A DNA stretch of 64,000 bases from Nocardia sp. NBC_01503 (GCF_036327755.1 NZ_CP109596.1:7626001-7690000), one strand, 5' to 3'. Numbered from the stretch's first letter, positions 35,444 through 43,901 are shown. The notes: generated from the sequence alone by a model not told the origin. Numbers and translations are program-made.

Positions 35444-35880
35444 TACGCGACCTCTTCGGCGGCGATCTCGGCCTCGGCCGGACCGGCGGCCGCGCGCTCG
35501 GCGACCAGATCCACCAGATTGCGGACAGTGACCAGGCCGAGCACCTGCTCACCGCGGAGCGGACCGTTGAGTTTCGCGCGATCGAACTGCGGCAGCACCT
35601 TTTCCAGATGTGCGAGGCCGACCTCGGAGACGATTTCGTTCTCGTCACCGAATACGTCGTCGGGGATGCCGCCCTGCAACAGCTCCTGCACATCGGCGAC
35701 CGCGATCTTCACGCCGGTATCGCGGTGGATGCGGAACAGGATGTCGAGCAGATCGATGGACTCCGCGCCCAGCTCATCGATCAGGGTGGCGTCGAGTGTC
35801 ACCTCGGACTGGTCGATGCCGAGGGCATCGGCGATCGCGTCGATGACGGCGGGTGCGAAGTCGGTATCGGTTTCGGGCAT
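35443..35880 (-). CDS. acyl carrier protein with C-terminal extension
   Basis: A 145-residue protein. Residues 8-80 form an ACP; the phosphopantetheine serine is Ser41 in LGAESIDLLDILFRIH. Unlike the usual 80-residue ACP it continues for about 60 residues (GLAHLEKVLPQFDRAKLNG and an Ala/Glu-rich tail), a region of unknown role that might dock the ketosynthases. It sits between the acyltransferase and ketoreductase genes at the head of the operon. Confidence 0.85.
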   Translation of the reverse strand: MPETDTDFAPAVIDAIADALGIDQSEVTLDATLIDELGAESIDLLDILFRIHRDTGVKIAVADVQELLQGGIPDDVFGDENEIVSEVGLAHLEKVLPQFDRAKLNGPLRGEQVLGLVTVRNLVDLVAERAAAGPAEAEIAAEEVA

Positions 35881-35957
35881 GGTTATCTTCCTTCGTGAGG
35901 GGTTGGTTCGGGCCCCTGTGACACGAAAGTGCCGCAGAGGTCCGATTGTGTTGGGAG

Positions 35958-36944
35958 TCAGGCGTATTCGGCGACGACCGCGGCGATGCGGCGCGCGTCC
36001 TGGGTGCTGCGGACGGTCGCGCCGTCCACCATGCGGTTGGCGAGTCCCGACAGCACGCGACCGGGACCCGTCTCGATGTAGTCGGTGCAGCCCAGCGCGG
36101 TGGCGGCGGCGATCACCTCGATCCAGCGGACCGGGGCGGTCAGCTGCCGGCGCAGCAGGTCGCGGGCTTGGTCACCATTCGAAATCGGCTGTGCGGTAAC
36201 CGAACTGATGACATCGATGGCCGGGTCACGGAACTCGGCACGGGACAGCGCGTCAGCGAACCGGTCCTCGAGCGTGGACATCAGCGAGCAGTGGAACGGG
36301 GCCCCGACTCGCAGCGAGACCATTTTGCCCGCGCCCTCGGCCCGCAGCCGGTCGGTGGCCGCGGCCACCGCGTCCGCCGTGCCGGAGATGACCGACTGAT
36401 CAGGTGCGTTGTAATTGGCGAGTTCGACCACCCCGTCGACCTCGGCGCAGATCTCCTCGATTCGGGATGCGGGTACCCCGGAGACCGCGGTCATGGTCCC
36501 GGGCACCGCCGCCGCGACCTCGGCCATCAACTCACCGCGTCGCCGCACCAGGGCCAGCGCGTCGGCGAGATCCAGCACCCCGGCGGCGGCCAGCGCGGTG
36601 AACTCTCCCAGGCTGTGCCCGGTCACCAGATCGGGTGCGAAGCCCTCGGCCCGGAGCACCTCGAAGGTCGCCAGCGACGTCACCAGGATCGCCGGTTGCG
36701 CGATCTCGGTGGCCCGCAACCGTTCCGCGTCACCCTCGACGCACAGCGCCCGCAACGGCAGTCCCAACTCGTCGTCGGCGCGCTCGAACACCGCCCCCGC
36801 CGTCTCCGGAAACTCCCGGATCAAATGCGCGGCCATACCTTCACGCTGTGAGCCCTGCCCCGGAAACATGGCCAGCACCCGTCGCTGTCCTTCGAGGGTG
36901 GCAGGCCCCATCTGGCGGGCCGCCGCGATCACACTGGCGTTCAT
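35958..36944 (-). CDS. malonyl-CoA:ACP acyltransferase (FabD-like)
   Basis: A 328-residue acyltransferase: MFPGQGSQREGMAAHL, VTGHSLGEFTALAAAG with the nucleophilic serine, and GAPFHCSLM with the catalytic His. It loads malonyl units on the cluster ACP. It is the first gene of the minus-strand biosynthetic run. The 235 bases upstream, before the divergent cupin gene, should contain the main promoter. Confidence 0.85.
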   Translation of the reverse strand: MNASVIAAARQMGPATLEGQRRVLAMFPGQGSQREGMAAHLIREFPETAGAVFERADDELGLPLRALCVEGDAERLRATEIAQPAILVTSLATFEVLRAEGFAPDLVTGHSLGEFTALAAAGVLDLADALALVRRRGELMAEVAAAVPGTMTAVSGVPASRIEEICAEVDGVVELANYNAPDQSVISGTADAVAAATDRLRAEGAGKMVSLRVGAPFHCSLMSTLEDRFADALSRAEFRDPAIDVISSVTAQPISNGDQARDLLRRQLTAPVRWIEVIAAATALGCTDYIETGPGRVLSGLANRMVDGATVRSTQDARRIAAVVAEYA

Positions 36945-37179
36945 GATGTATCCCGAATCCTGAGGTGGCCGTGGCCACTTCGATACAGATCACGAACCTC
37001 ACTGTCCGCGCACCGAGTATGTAAACCGCGACTCGAGCGGTCCTCGAGGAAAACCAAACGTGCAGTATCGCCCCACCCACACCCCGCCCCCGCACAGCGA
37101 CCTTTCAGTTGCGCGCGACCGGCGTCGGCGCCGTGGCCGACGATAGAATTCGAGGCCAGCCGACCAGCGGGGTGCGTAC

Positions 37180-37854
37180 GTGACAGCGGATGAGCCACAG
37201 CCGAATTCGTCCGGGGACGGTGACTGGCGCGATAACGGAGTACGTGTGATCAAGTCGGATCAACTGGATTCGAACACGGCCCGAACCCCGGGTATGAACC
37301 GTGCGGCGGCGATCGACGCCGCCCGGGTAGGCGCACAACAGATCTGGGCGGGCACGGTCACCATCGATCCCGATGCCAAAACCGGCGCCCACCACCACGG
37401 CGCCCTGGAAAGCGTCATCTACATAGTCCGGGGCCGAGCCCGAATGCGCTGGGGCGACCACCTCGAGTTCGTCGCGGAAGCCGAACCGGGCGACTTCATC
37501 TTTGTACCCCCATACGTCCCGCCGGGCACCCACTACGCCGATCTTGTGGTGTCCTGGCGACCGCCCGGATGGAAGATCGGTATCGCCACCGCCCTGACCG
37601 GCCTACTGGGACTGCTGCAGTGGGCCGCCGACGCGACCGAGAAGACCCGGGCGACCCACCGGAGCAGGACGCTGAACTCGAAACGAATGCGCCGACACCG
37701 GCTTTCGCCTGATCGGCGCAATCGAGATCGATACGGTCAACGCCGGTCGAACAGTCGCCGGCGGGTGGGCTGCGGCGTTTCGGCGCAGGAACAGCGTTCT
37801 GCGACGGGGACATCGCCCAGGACTTGTTCGATGTGTCCGCCGCAGCCCTGGTAG
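37180..37854 (+). CDS. cupin-domain protein with degenerate C-terminus
   Basis: Residues ~20-112 match a small actinobacterial cupin: TGAHHHGALESVIYIVRGRARMRWGDHLEFVAEAEPGDFIFVPPYVP holds the metal-binding HHxHx-type and late motifs. After PPYVP the expected last strand (typically ending in a VVVRSGQEP-like run) is missing. The frame instead runs through about 110 residues of Arg/Ser-rich sequence and over the antisense end of the small cysteine-rich gene. The gene probably lost its true end by frameshift or deletion. GTG start, divergent from the acyltransferase. Confidence 0.6.
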   Translation: MTADEPQPNSSGDGDWRDNGVRVIKSDQLDSNTARTPGMNRAAAIDAARVGAQQIWAGTVTIDPDAKTGAHHHGALESVIYIVRGRARMRWGDHLEFVAEAEPGDFIFVPPYVPPGTHYADLVVSWRPPGWKIGIATALTGLLGLLQWAADATEKTRATHRSRTLNSKRMRRHRLSPDRRNRDRYGQRRSNSRRRVGCGVSAQEQRSATGTSPRTCSMCPPQPW

Positions 37855-37895
37855 GTGGGTTTGCCGCAGCGGTGGCAGGTGACTCGCTGACACAT
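37737..37895 (-). CDS. small cysteine-rich (zinc-binding) protein
   Basis: A 52-residue protein starting MCQRVTCHRCGKPTYQGCGGHI with later CSC. This is a pattern of a short, widespread actinobacterial family with several Cys/His metal ligands. GAAGGAG is well placed before the ATG. It follows the TauE-like exporter by 38 bases on the same strand and probably belongs to that sulfur operon. It was easy to miss because the degenerate end of the cupin frame overlaps it on the other strand. Confidence 0.65.
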   Translation of the reverse strand: MCQRVTCHRCGKPTYQGCGGHIEQVLGDVPVAERCSCAETPQPTRRRLFDRR

Positions 37896-37933
37896 GGGAA
37901 TTCTCCTTCTTCAATATTCGGTGTTATTCGGAT

Positions 37934-38707
37934 TCAGTGCAGGAACAGGACTTTGGCCAGGACGAAGGCTGCTACCGCGAAGACGAGGTAGGCGAACCAC
38001 GTCCGCAGCCGATGGGTGTCGACCGTCGCGCCGAAGCGACCCGCGGCCAGCGATCCGATGATCGCGGCAGCGGTGAACGCGGTGGCCAGCCGCCAGTCGA
38101 GGCTGAGATCGCCGAGGTAGGCGAGCAGCCCGGAGGCCGAGTTGGCGACCACGATGACCAGCGAGGTGCCGATCGCGGTGACCATGTCCAGGCCGAGCAT
38201 CAGCACCAGCGCCGGAATGATCAAGAATCCGCCGCCGACTCCGAACAAGCCGGTCAGGAAGCCGACCCCCAGGCCGATCGGCACCGCGCGCGATACGCAT
38301 CGCCGCCAGTCGACCGCTCCTGCCTCGGTGCGGCACGCGGCGCCCGCGCGCTCGGATTCGGAGAGCATCCGCAGCCCGGACACCACCATCAGCACCGCGA
38401 ATCCGCCGAGGGTGAGCGCCGGTGGCAGCAGCCGGTTGACCGCGCTACCGGCGAAGGCGGCCGGCAATCCGGTGGCCGCGAACACCGCCGCCACCCGCCA
38501 TTGCACCTGATGGCTCCGAATCCGGCCGATGCTGCCGAACAACGCGGCGATACCGACGACCAGCAACGACATCGGCACCGCGTGCGCGAGCGGCATCCGC
38601 AGCCCGTAGACCAGGCCCGGAACCGCCAGGATCGACCCACCGCCGCCGAGCAGGCCGAGCAGGATCCCGATCGCGGAGCCCAGCGCGAGCGCCAGCAGAA
38701 TGGTCAT
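37934..38707 (-). CDS. TauE/SafE-family sulfur-anion exporter
   Basis: A 257-residue membrane protein made of two repeats of four helices. The repeat signatures GILLGLLGGGGSILAVPGLVY (N-half) and GFLTGLFGVGGGFLIIPALVL (C-half) are diagnostic of TauE/SafE/DUF81. These transport sulfite, thiosulfate or organosulfur anions. GGGAGGAG lies right before ATG 38707. It follows the persulfide dioxygenase/rhodanese gene by 28 bases, so it probably exports the sulfite or thiosulfate made there. Confidence 0.85.
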   Translation of the reverse strand: MTILLALALGSAIGILLGLLGGGGSILAVPGLVYGLRMPLAHAVPMSLLVVGIAALFGSIGRIRSHQVQWRVAAVFAATGLPAAFAGSAVNRLLPPALTLGGFAVLMVVSGLRMLSESERAGAACRTEAGAVDWRRCVSRAVPIGLGVGFLTGLFGVGGGFLIIPALVLMLGLDMVTAIGTSLVIVVANSASGLLAYLGDLSLDWRLATAFTAAAIIGSLAAGRFGATVDTHRLRTWFAYLVFAVAAFVLAKVLFLH

Positions 38708-38735
38708 GGTCTCCTCCCCCGCCGAGAACGCGCGC

Positions 38736-40112
38736 TCACGCCAGGGCTCGCCGTTCCGCCCACTCGTGATAGCCGCCGCGCAGATCGCTGACGCGATCGA
38801 AACCCGCGGCCCGCAGCATCGACGCCGCGACGCTGGAGCGCCATCCGCCCGCGCAATGCACGACGATCGGGCGATCGACAGACAGTTCACCGAGACGGGA
38901 CCGCAACTGCGCCAAAGGTATCGAGATCGCGGCCGGAATGACACCGAATTCACGTTCGGCGGGATTGCGAATATCGATCAGGGTAACCGCACCGGCGGCG
39001 ACGAGCCGGTCGAGCTCGGCGGCATCGGTGCGCGGAGCCACCCGCACCAGATCCGACAGCTCCGCGGGGAAGCCGGTGGCATCGACGGTGAAGTATCCGA
39101 TCACCGCGTCCGAGCCGATGCGGGAAAGCCGCAGGGCCGCAGCCTGTTCATCGCCGGGGTAGGCGACCACGGCCAGGCGCTCACCGATGTCGGCCACGAT
39201 GCCGCCGGTCTCGGCGAACCGTCCCTCGAATCCGACATTGACCGATCCCCGCAGATGCGCGACGGCGAAATCCTCGGGTGCGCGGGCGTCGATCACCCGG
39301 GTCGCCGAGGCGAGCTCGGTGCGCAGCTGTTCGGTGGTGAGCGCGGGGATCTGCCGGTTCGGATCCAGCACCGGATGCAGCGACTTGTTCAGTGCCGCAT
39401 CGACATAGAAGTAGTTCGGCGCCGCCGGCTGGTCGGTGGTGATCAGCGCGACGAACTCGTCCTCACTCATCGGCTGCACCGACGGGTTGTCCCGGCGTTG
39501 TGCGCCGATGGTGGAGCGCAGCTCGGTGGACAGGTTCTTGCCGCATGACGAACCGGCACCGTGCGCGGGCAGCACCGCCACCGCGTCCGGCAGGGTGAGC
39601 AGCACCTCGTGGATCGAGTGATACATCGCGCGCGCCAGGTCGAGGCTGCTGCCGGAGCCGAGGTTCACCAGATCGGGGCGGCCGACATCGCCGATGAACA
39701 GCGAGTCGCCGGTGAGCACCGCCACCGGTTCGGAATCAGCGCGCTCGCGAACCAGCAAGCTGATCGACTCCCAGGTGTGCCCCGGTGTCGACAGCACCTC
39801 TATATCGACATCGCCCAGGCTCACCCGTTCACCGTGCGCGAGCCTTCGGATCGGGTAATCGGTTTCGGCGTCGGCACCGAAGCCGATCCAAGCGCCAGTC
39901 GCCTCGACCAGTTCGAGGTGGCCCGAGACGAAGTCGGCGTGGAAGTGGGTATTGACGACGCCTTCGATGGTCAGCCCGAGACGCCGGGCGTCGTCGAGGT
40001 ACTCGGTGACGTCACGTCGCGGGTCCACCACCACCGCACGACCACTGCGAGGGTCGCCGATCAGGTAGGAGGCGTGGGAGAGGCATTCGATGTAGTACTG
40101 CTCGAGGATCAT
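38736..40112 (-). CDS. persulfide dioxygenase (ETHE1-like)-rhodanese fusion
   Basis: A 458-residue protein. Residues 1-240 form a metallo-beta-lactamase domain with the ETHE1-type motif NTHFHADFVSGH (His56, His58, Asp60, His65). Two rhodanese domains follow: the first has Tyr in place of the active Cys (VVAYPGDEQ), the second is active (IVVHCAGGWRSS). It would oxidise glutathione or low-molecular-weight persulfide to sulfite and transfer sulfane sulfur. Twin CstR/CsoR-like operators lie 55 bases upstream. ATG 40112 gives the native N-terminus MILEQYYIECLSH. Confidence 0.85.
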   Translation of the reverse strand: MILEQYYIECLSHASYLIGDPRSGRAVVVDPRRDVTEYLDDARRLGLTIEGVVNTHFHADFVSGHLELVEATGAWIGFGADAETDYPIRRLAHGERVSLGDVDIEVLSTPGHTWESISLLVRERADSEPVAVLTGDSLFIGDVGRPDLVNLGSGSSLDLARAMYHSIHEVLLTLPDAVAVLPAHGAGSSCGKNLSTELRSTIGAQRRDNPSVQPMSEDEFVALITTDQPAAPNYFYVDAALNKSLHPVLDPNRQIPALTTEQLRTELASATRVIDARAPEDFAVAHLRGSVNVGFEGRFAETGGIVADIGERLAVVAYPGDEQAAALRLSRIGSDAVIGYFTVDATGFPAELSDLVRVAPRTDAAELDRLVAAGAVTLIDIRNPAEREFGVIPAAISIPLAQLRSRLGELSVDRPIVVHCAGGWRSSVAASMLRAAGFDRVSDLRGGYHEWAERRALA

Positions 40113-40167
40113 CGCTTCGTCCTTCGGATGGCAGGTCCGTTCACCCGCAATGCATCCAGCGTGACAC

Positions 40168-40183
40168 ATACCCCCGGGGGTAT
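40168..40183. promoter_or_regulatory. CstR/CsoR-type operator 1
   Basis: ATACCCCCGGGGGTAT is a perfect 16-base palindrome of the kind bound by CsoR-family repressors, including persulfide-sensing CstR. It lies between the dioxygenase gene and the sigma factor gene. Confidence 0.7.
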
Positions 40184-40187
40184 GCAA

Positions 40188-40203
40188 ATACCCTGGGGGG
40201 TAT
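40188..40203. promoter_or_regulatory. CstR/CsoR-type operator 2
   Basis: ATACCCTGGGGGGTAT, imperfect repeat of the first site. The centres are exactly 20 bases apart, i.e. on the same DNA face. No CsoR-family gene is found in this window. Confidence 0.65.
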
Positions 40204-40333
40204 ATCACACGACCGGACGCCCAGCTGATGTCAACGATCGATCGCGTTCCCGGGATCACTCGGACAGCAGGCGGCTTCGGAGGCACGGCGATAGAGTGCC
40301 CGGGAGTTCGAGCGTGCCGACCGAGGAGTGAGT

Positions 40334-40996
40334 GTGAGTGACGACGGCGCGTTGCCTCCGGACGACGTGCTGGCCGGCAGACTCCGCAAGGGTGACGAAT
40401 CGGCGTTCGAGCAGGTGCTGGACGCCTGGTCGGCTTCGATGCTGCGACTGGCCAGATCGTTCGTCTCCACCGATGCCTCCGCCGAGGAGGTCGTGCAGGA
40501 GACCTGGCTGGCGGTGATCCGCGGTATCGAGGGGTTCGAAGGGCGAGCGGCGTTGAAGACGTGGGTCTTTCGGATTCTGGTGAACACCGCGAAGAAGCGC
40601 GGCATGAAGGAGAGCCGGACACTGCCGTTCGGCAGCCTCACCTTCGACGATGAGGGGCCCACCGTCGACCCCAGCCGTTTCCGGCCCGCCGGTGATCCGT
40701 ACCCTGGGCACTGGCTGGCGGATCGGAAGCCGCAACGCTGGTCAGATCCGGAGAGCGCGGCCGAGCGAGCGGAGATCGGGCGCGTTGTCGCCGCGGCCCT
40801 CGCGGAACTGCCCGATCGCAATCGCATCGTCATCACGCTGCGCGATTTGGAGGGCTACAGCTCCGATGAGGTCTGCGAACTGCTCGATATCTCCCACGGC
40901 AACCAGCGGGTGATCCTGCATCGCTCACGCGCGGCGGTGCGCGTCAAACTCGAACACTACTTCGACGCCGAGAGGGGTATCCACCGTGGACTGTGA
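40334..40996 (+). CDS. ECF-type RNA polymerase sigma factor
   Basis: A 220-residue sigma-70 family protein. Region 2 is FEQVLDAWSASMLRLARSFVSTDASAEEVVQETWLAVIRGIEGFEGRAALKTWVFRILVNTAK. Region 4 is LAELPDRNRIVITLRDLEGYSSDEVCELLDISHGNQRVILHRSR. A long linker (~95-140) separates them. GTG 40334 is preferred over GTG 40328 because GAGGAG would abut the latter. The last 11 bases overlap the anti-sigma gene. Target promoters cannot be seen here. Confidence 0.85.
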   Translation: MSDDGALPPDDVLAGRLRKGDESAFEQVLDAWSASMLRLARSFVSTDASAEEVVQETWLAVIRGIEGFEGRAALKTWVFRILVNTAKKRGMKESRTLPFGSLTFDDEGPTVDPSRFRPAGDPYPGHWLADRKPQRWSDPESAAERAEIGRVVAAALAELPDRNRIVITLRDLEGYSSDEVCELLDISHGNQRVILHRSRAAVRVKLEHYFDAERGIHRGL

Positions 40997-41213
40997 CGAA
41001 TTCGTCGAGCTGGTAACGCTTTTCCTGGACGGTGCCCTGGATGCGGCGACCGAACAGCGCTTCGTCGACCACCTGTCGCTGTGCGACGGCTGCGATGCGT
41101 ATCTGGATCAATTCCGGCGGACCATTCAGACCGTGGGCGAGTTGCCGCCGGAGAGCCTGTCGGCTCCGGCGCGCGACAAACTGTTGTCCGCGTTCCGGAG
41201 TTGGCAGCGGTAG
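40986..41213 (+). CDS. zinc-finger anti-sigma factor
   Basis: A 75-residue soluble protein with the anti-sigma zinc motif HLSLCDGC (residues 29-36) after DEFVELVTLFLDGALD. The overlap with the sigma gene fits a partner-switch pair. It lacks a membrane helix, so sensing should be cytosolic, possibly by oxidation of the zinc cysteines. Confidence 0.8.
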   Translation: MDCDEFVELVTLFLDGALDAATEQRFVDHLSLCDGCDAYLDQFRRTIQTVGELPPESLSAPARDKLLSAFRSWQR

Positions 41214-41281
41214 CGCGAAAATCCGCGGCAATCGGTGCGCTTCGCCTGTAACGATAGGCGTGGCGCCGACACTGTGTCGCT

Positions 41282-41986
41282 ATGACGAGCTACGACGATC
41301 TGCGCGCGGTATTCATCAACTGCACGCTCAAGCGCTCCCCCGCCACCAGCAACACCCAGGGTCTGATCGATGCCAGCGCGCACATCATGGAGAAACAGGG
41401 CGTCCAGGTCACCCATATCCGGTCCATCGACCACGACATCGCGACCGGTGTCTACCCGGATATGACCGAGCACGGCTGGGCCACCGATGCCTGGCCCGCA
41501 CTGCAGGAGCAGGTGATGGCGGCCGATATTCTGGTGCTGTCCGGGCCGATCTGGTTGGGCGACAACAGCTCCGAGATGAAGAAGGTCATCGAGCGGCTGT
41601 ACGCGAACTCCTCGATCCTGAACGACGCCGGACAGTACGCCTACTACGGTCGCGTCGCGGGCTGCCTGATCACCGGTAACGAGGACGGCGTCAAACACTG
41701 CGCAATGAACGTCCTCTACAGCCTCCAGCACCTCGGCTACACCATCCCGCCGCAGGCCGACGCCGGTTGGATCGGCGAGGCCGGGCCCGGACCGTCCTAC
41801 CTCGATCCCGGCTCCGGCGGCCCAGAGAACGACTTCACCAACCGCAACACCACCTTCATGACCTGGAATCTGCTGCACCTGGCACGAATGCTCAAGGACA
41901 ACAACGGTATTCCGGCATATGGCAATCAGCGGTCGGAGTGGAACGCCGGCTGCCGATTCGACTACGAGAATCCGGAATACCGTTGA
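41282..41986 (+). CDS. flavodoxin-fold NAD(P)H-dependent oxidoreductase
   Basis: A 234-residue protein. FINCTLKRSPATSNTQGLIDASAHIM is the FMN phosphate loop, and ADILVLSGPIWLGDNSSEMKKVIERLYA is the second FMN-binding strand/loop of NADPH-dependent FMN reductases. It likely reduces flavin or quinones in the cytosol. It starts 68 bases after the anti-sigma gene on the same strand and may be a target or partner in the same stress response. Confidence 0.8.
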   Translation: MTSYDDLRAVFINCTLKRSPATSNTQGLIDASAHIMEKQGVQVTHIRSIDHDIATGVYPDMTEHGWATDAWPALQEQVMAADILVLSGPIWLGDNSSEMKKVIERLYANSSILNDAGQYAYYGRVAGCLITGNEDGVKHCAMNVLYSLQHLGYTIPPQADAGWIGEAGPGPSYLDPGSGGPENDFTNRNTTFMTWNLLHLARMLKDNNGIPAYGNQRSEWNAGCRFDYENPEYR

Positions 41987-42204
41987 GCGCAGTTCATCAG
42001 AGGCCGTGGGTGGCCGCGCACGGCTGGCCATCCGACAGCTCACTCGACGACGAGGCCACATCGGCCTCCAGCCGATCCGCGACCCCACGGCGTCGTAATT
42101 CGCTGGTGTGCTCCGCGTTTCGCTCGCACGCGCTTGATATGCACGGTAACCGTGGACAGATCACCGAAATCCCAACCAACCGCCCGCGGTCCCCGCTCTT
42201 GATT

Positions 42205-42222
42205 CTTGAAGGGTCATTCAAG
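42205..42222. promoter_or_regulatory. TetR operator, copy A
   Basis: CTTGAAGGGTCATTCAAG is a 6-6-6 inverted repeat ending 13 bases before the TetR start. This is suited to autorepression. Confidence 0.7.
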
Positions 42223-42235
42223 TATGTTTGCGGGC

Positions 42236-42826
42236 ATGGCTCGATACCGAGGATTCGAACCCGATGACGTGGTGGACGCCGCGATGCATCGGTTCTGGGA
42301 GCGCGGGTATCGGGCCACCTCGGTGGAGGAGCTGGTCAAGGCGACCGGGGTGAAGCCGGGGAGTCTGTACAGCGCGTTTCCCGGAGGGAAGCACGCGTTG
42401 TTCCTGGCTTCGCTGCGCAGATACTCGGATCTCGTTGTGCCACGCAAGCTCGGCGAGCTCGATGACCCCAATGCCTCGGTGGCGCAGGTTCGCGGATACT
42501 TCGACGGACTGGTGGCCGATCTACTCTCGCCCGAGGGACGACAGGGGTGCCTGCTGGTGAATACGGCGATCGAGAACGCCGCTACCGACGACGCGGCCGC
42601 CGCGGTGGTGCGGGGGCATCTGACCCGGCTGGAGGATCGGATGCGGGGGGCGCTCGTGAATGCGCTGCGGCGCAGCGAGATTCGCGAGGGCGTCGATCCC
42701 GTCAGCACCGCGAAAGGGTTGGTGGCCACCTCACAGGGACTCATGGTGGTCGGCAAGGCCAATCCGGACGAAACGCTCTTGCGGGCGATCGTCGACACCG
42801 CTTTCGCGGGGTTGTCACCACTCTAG
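42236..42826 (+). CDS. TetR-family repressor
   Basis: A 196-residue regulator. The helix-turn-helix is at residues ~20-42 (RATSVEELVKATGVKPGSLYSAF) after DDVVDAAMHRFWERGY. The C-terminal half (EGRQGCLLVNTAIENA with DDAAAAVV) is typical of AcuR/NemR-like TetR proteins that sense reactive electrophiles through a cysteine; Cys104 in RQGCLLVNTA is in the usual place. It should control itself and the quinone oxidoreductase downstream. Confidence 0.85.
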   Translation: MARYRGFEPDDVVDAAMHRFWERGYRATSVEELVKATGVKPGSLYSAFPGGKHALFLASLRRYSDLVVPRKLGELDDPNASVAQVRGYFDGLVADLLSPEGRQGCLLVNTAIENAATDDAAAAVVRGHLTRLEDRMRGALVNALRRSEIREGVDPVSTAKGLVATSQGLMVVGKANPDETLLRAIVDTAFAGLSPL

Positions 42827-42846
42827 AGGCAACGAAACCAATTGCG

Positions 42847-42868
42847 GGGCCGCCTGTTTCGGCGGCCC
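42847..42868. terminator. hairpin terminator after tetR
   Basis: GGGCCGCC-TGTTTC-GGCGGCCC, an eight-base perfect stem, follows the TetR stop by 21 bases and precedes the next operator. Confidence 0.7.
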
Positions 42869-42884
42869 TTCTGCGGCACAAATA

Positions 42885-42902
42885 GTTGAATGAACACTCA
42901 AG
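42885..42902. promoter_or_regulatory. TetR operator, copy B
   Basis: GTTGAATGAACACTCAAG has the same 6-6-6 layout and half-sites that differ by one base each from copy A. It ends 13 bases before the oxidoreductase ATG, the same distance as copy A from tetR. Confidence 0.65.
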
Positions 42903-42915
42903 AATGAGGACGGAT

Positions 42916-43893
42916 ATGAAGGCGATCACCATCTCCCACTACGGCGCACCCGAGGTGCTCACGGTTCGTGAGCTACCCGATCCGGTGGCCGGTGCGGGTG
43001 AAATCCTGTTGGCGGTCAAGGCTTTCGGGCTGAACCACGCGGAAACGTACATGCGCTCCGGACAGTGGGGTGAGGTCGCGCAGGTGACCGGGATCGAAGC
43101 GGCCGGAGTGGTGGCCGAGGATCCCTCCGGCCGACTGGCGGCCGGAACACCGGTCGTCGCGATCATGGGCGGTATGGGACGCACTCGCAACGGTTCCTAT
43201 GCCGAGCTGGTCACCGTTCCGGCGGGCAATGTGGTGCCGGTCGACACCACGCTCGAATGGACCGACCTCGCCGCCATCCCGGAGGTCTACGCGACCGCGT
43301 GGACGGCTCTGCACGACAATCTCGCGATCGAGAGCGGGCATACGGTGCTGGTTCGCGGCGCCACCTCCGCTCTCGGACAGGCCGCGGTCAATGTCGCCGC
43401 GGATCTCGGAGCCAAGGTCATCGCCACCACACGGTCCGCTGAGAACACAGCCTTTCTCGAAAACATCGGTGCCACAGAGGTTCTCCTCGACGACGGTCAG
43501 CTCGCCACCCAGATCCGCGAGCGCGCGATCACGGTCGACTCGCTGCTGGATCTGGTCGGCAACTCGGTCCTGCGCGATTCGGTCGCCACGGTTCGCACAA
43601 GAGGCCGCGTCTGCCAAGCCGGCTTTCTCGGCGGACTGAACCCCGTCACCGATTTCGCTCCGATCGCGGACCTGCCCAGCGGAGTTCAGCTGTCCTTCTT
43701 CGGCAGCTTCAACTTCGGGACACCCGAGTATCCGCTCTCGGCCGTACCGATCGCCGCCCTCGTCGCCAAGGCGACGGCGGGTACCTATCACGCAAAACCG
43801 GTGCGTACCTTCGCTTTCGAGGAGATCGTCCGCGCGCACGAGATCATGGAATCCGGCACAGCCGGAGGCAAGATGACCGTGGCGGTCGGGTAG
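42916..43893 (+). CDS. zinc-independent alcohol dehydrogenase/quinone oxidoreductase
   Basis: A 325-residue MDR-family protein. GLNHAETYMRSGQWGEVAQVTGIEAAGVV is the GroES-like half, and VLVRGATSALGQAAVNVAADLGAKVIATTRS is the NADPH-binding fold. No zinc ligands are seen. It probably reduces quinones or reactive carbonyls. The shared operator with tetR suggests induction by such compounds. Confidence 0.8.
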   Translation: MKAITISHYGAPEVLTVRELPDPVAGAGEILLAVKAFGLNHAETYMRSGQWGEVAQVTGIEAAGVVAEDPSGRLAAGTPVVAIMGGMGRTRNGSYAELVTVPAGNVVPVDTTLEWTDLAAIPEVYATAWTALHDNLAIESGHTVLVRGATSALGQAAVNVAADLGAKVIATTRSAENTAFLENIGATEVLLDDGQLATQIRERAITVDSLLDLVGNSVLRDSVATVRTRGRVCQAGFLGGLNPVTDFAPIADLPSGVQLSFFGSFNFGTPEYPLSAVPIAALVAKATAGTYHAKPVRTFAFEEIVRAHEIMESGTAGGKMTVAVG

Positions 43894-43901
43894 GCATCGA
43901 T

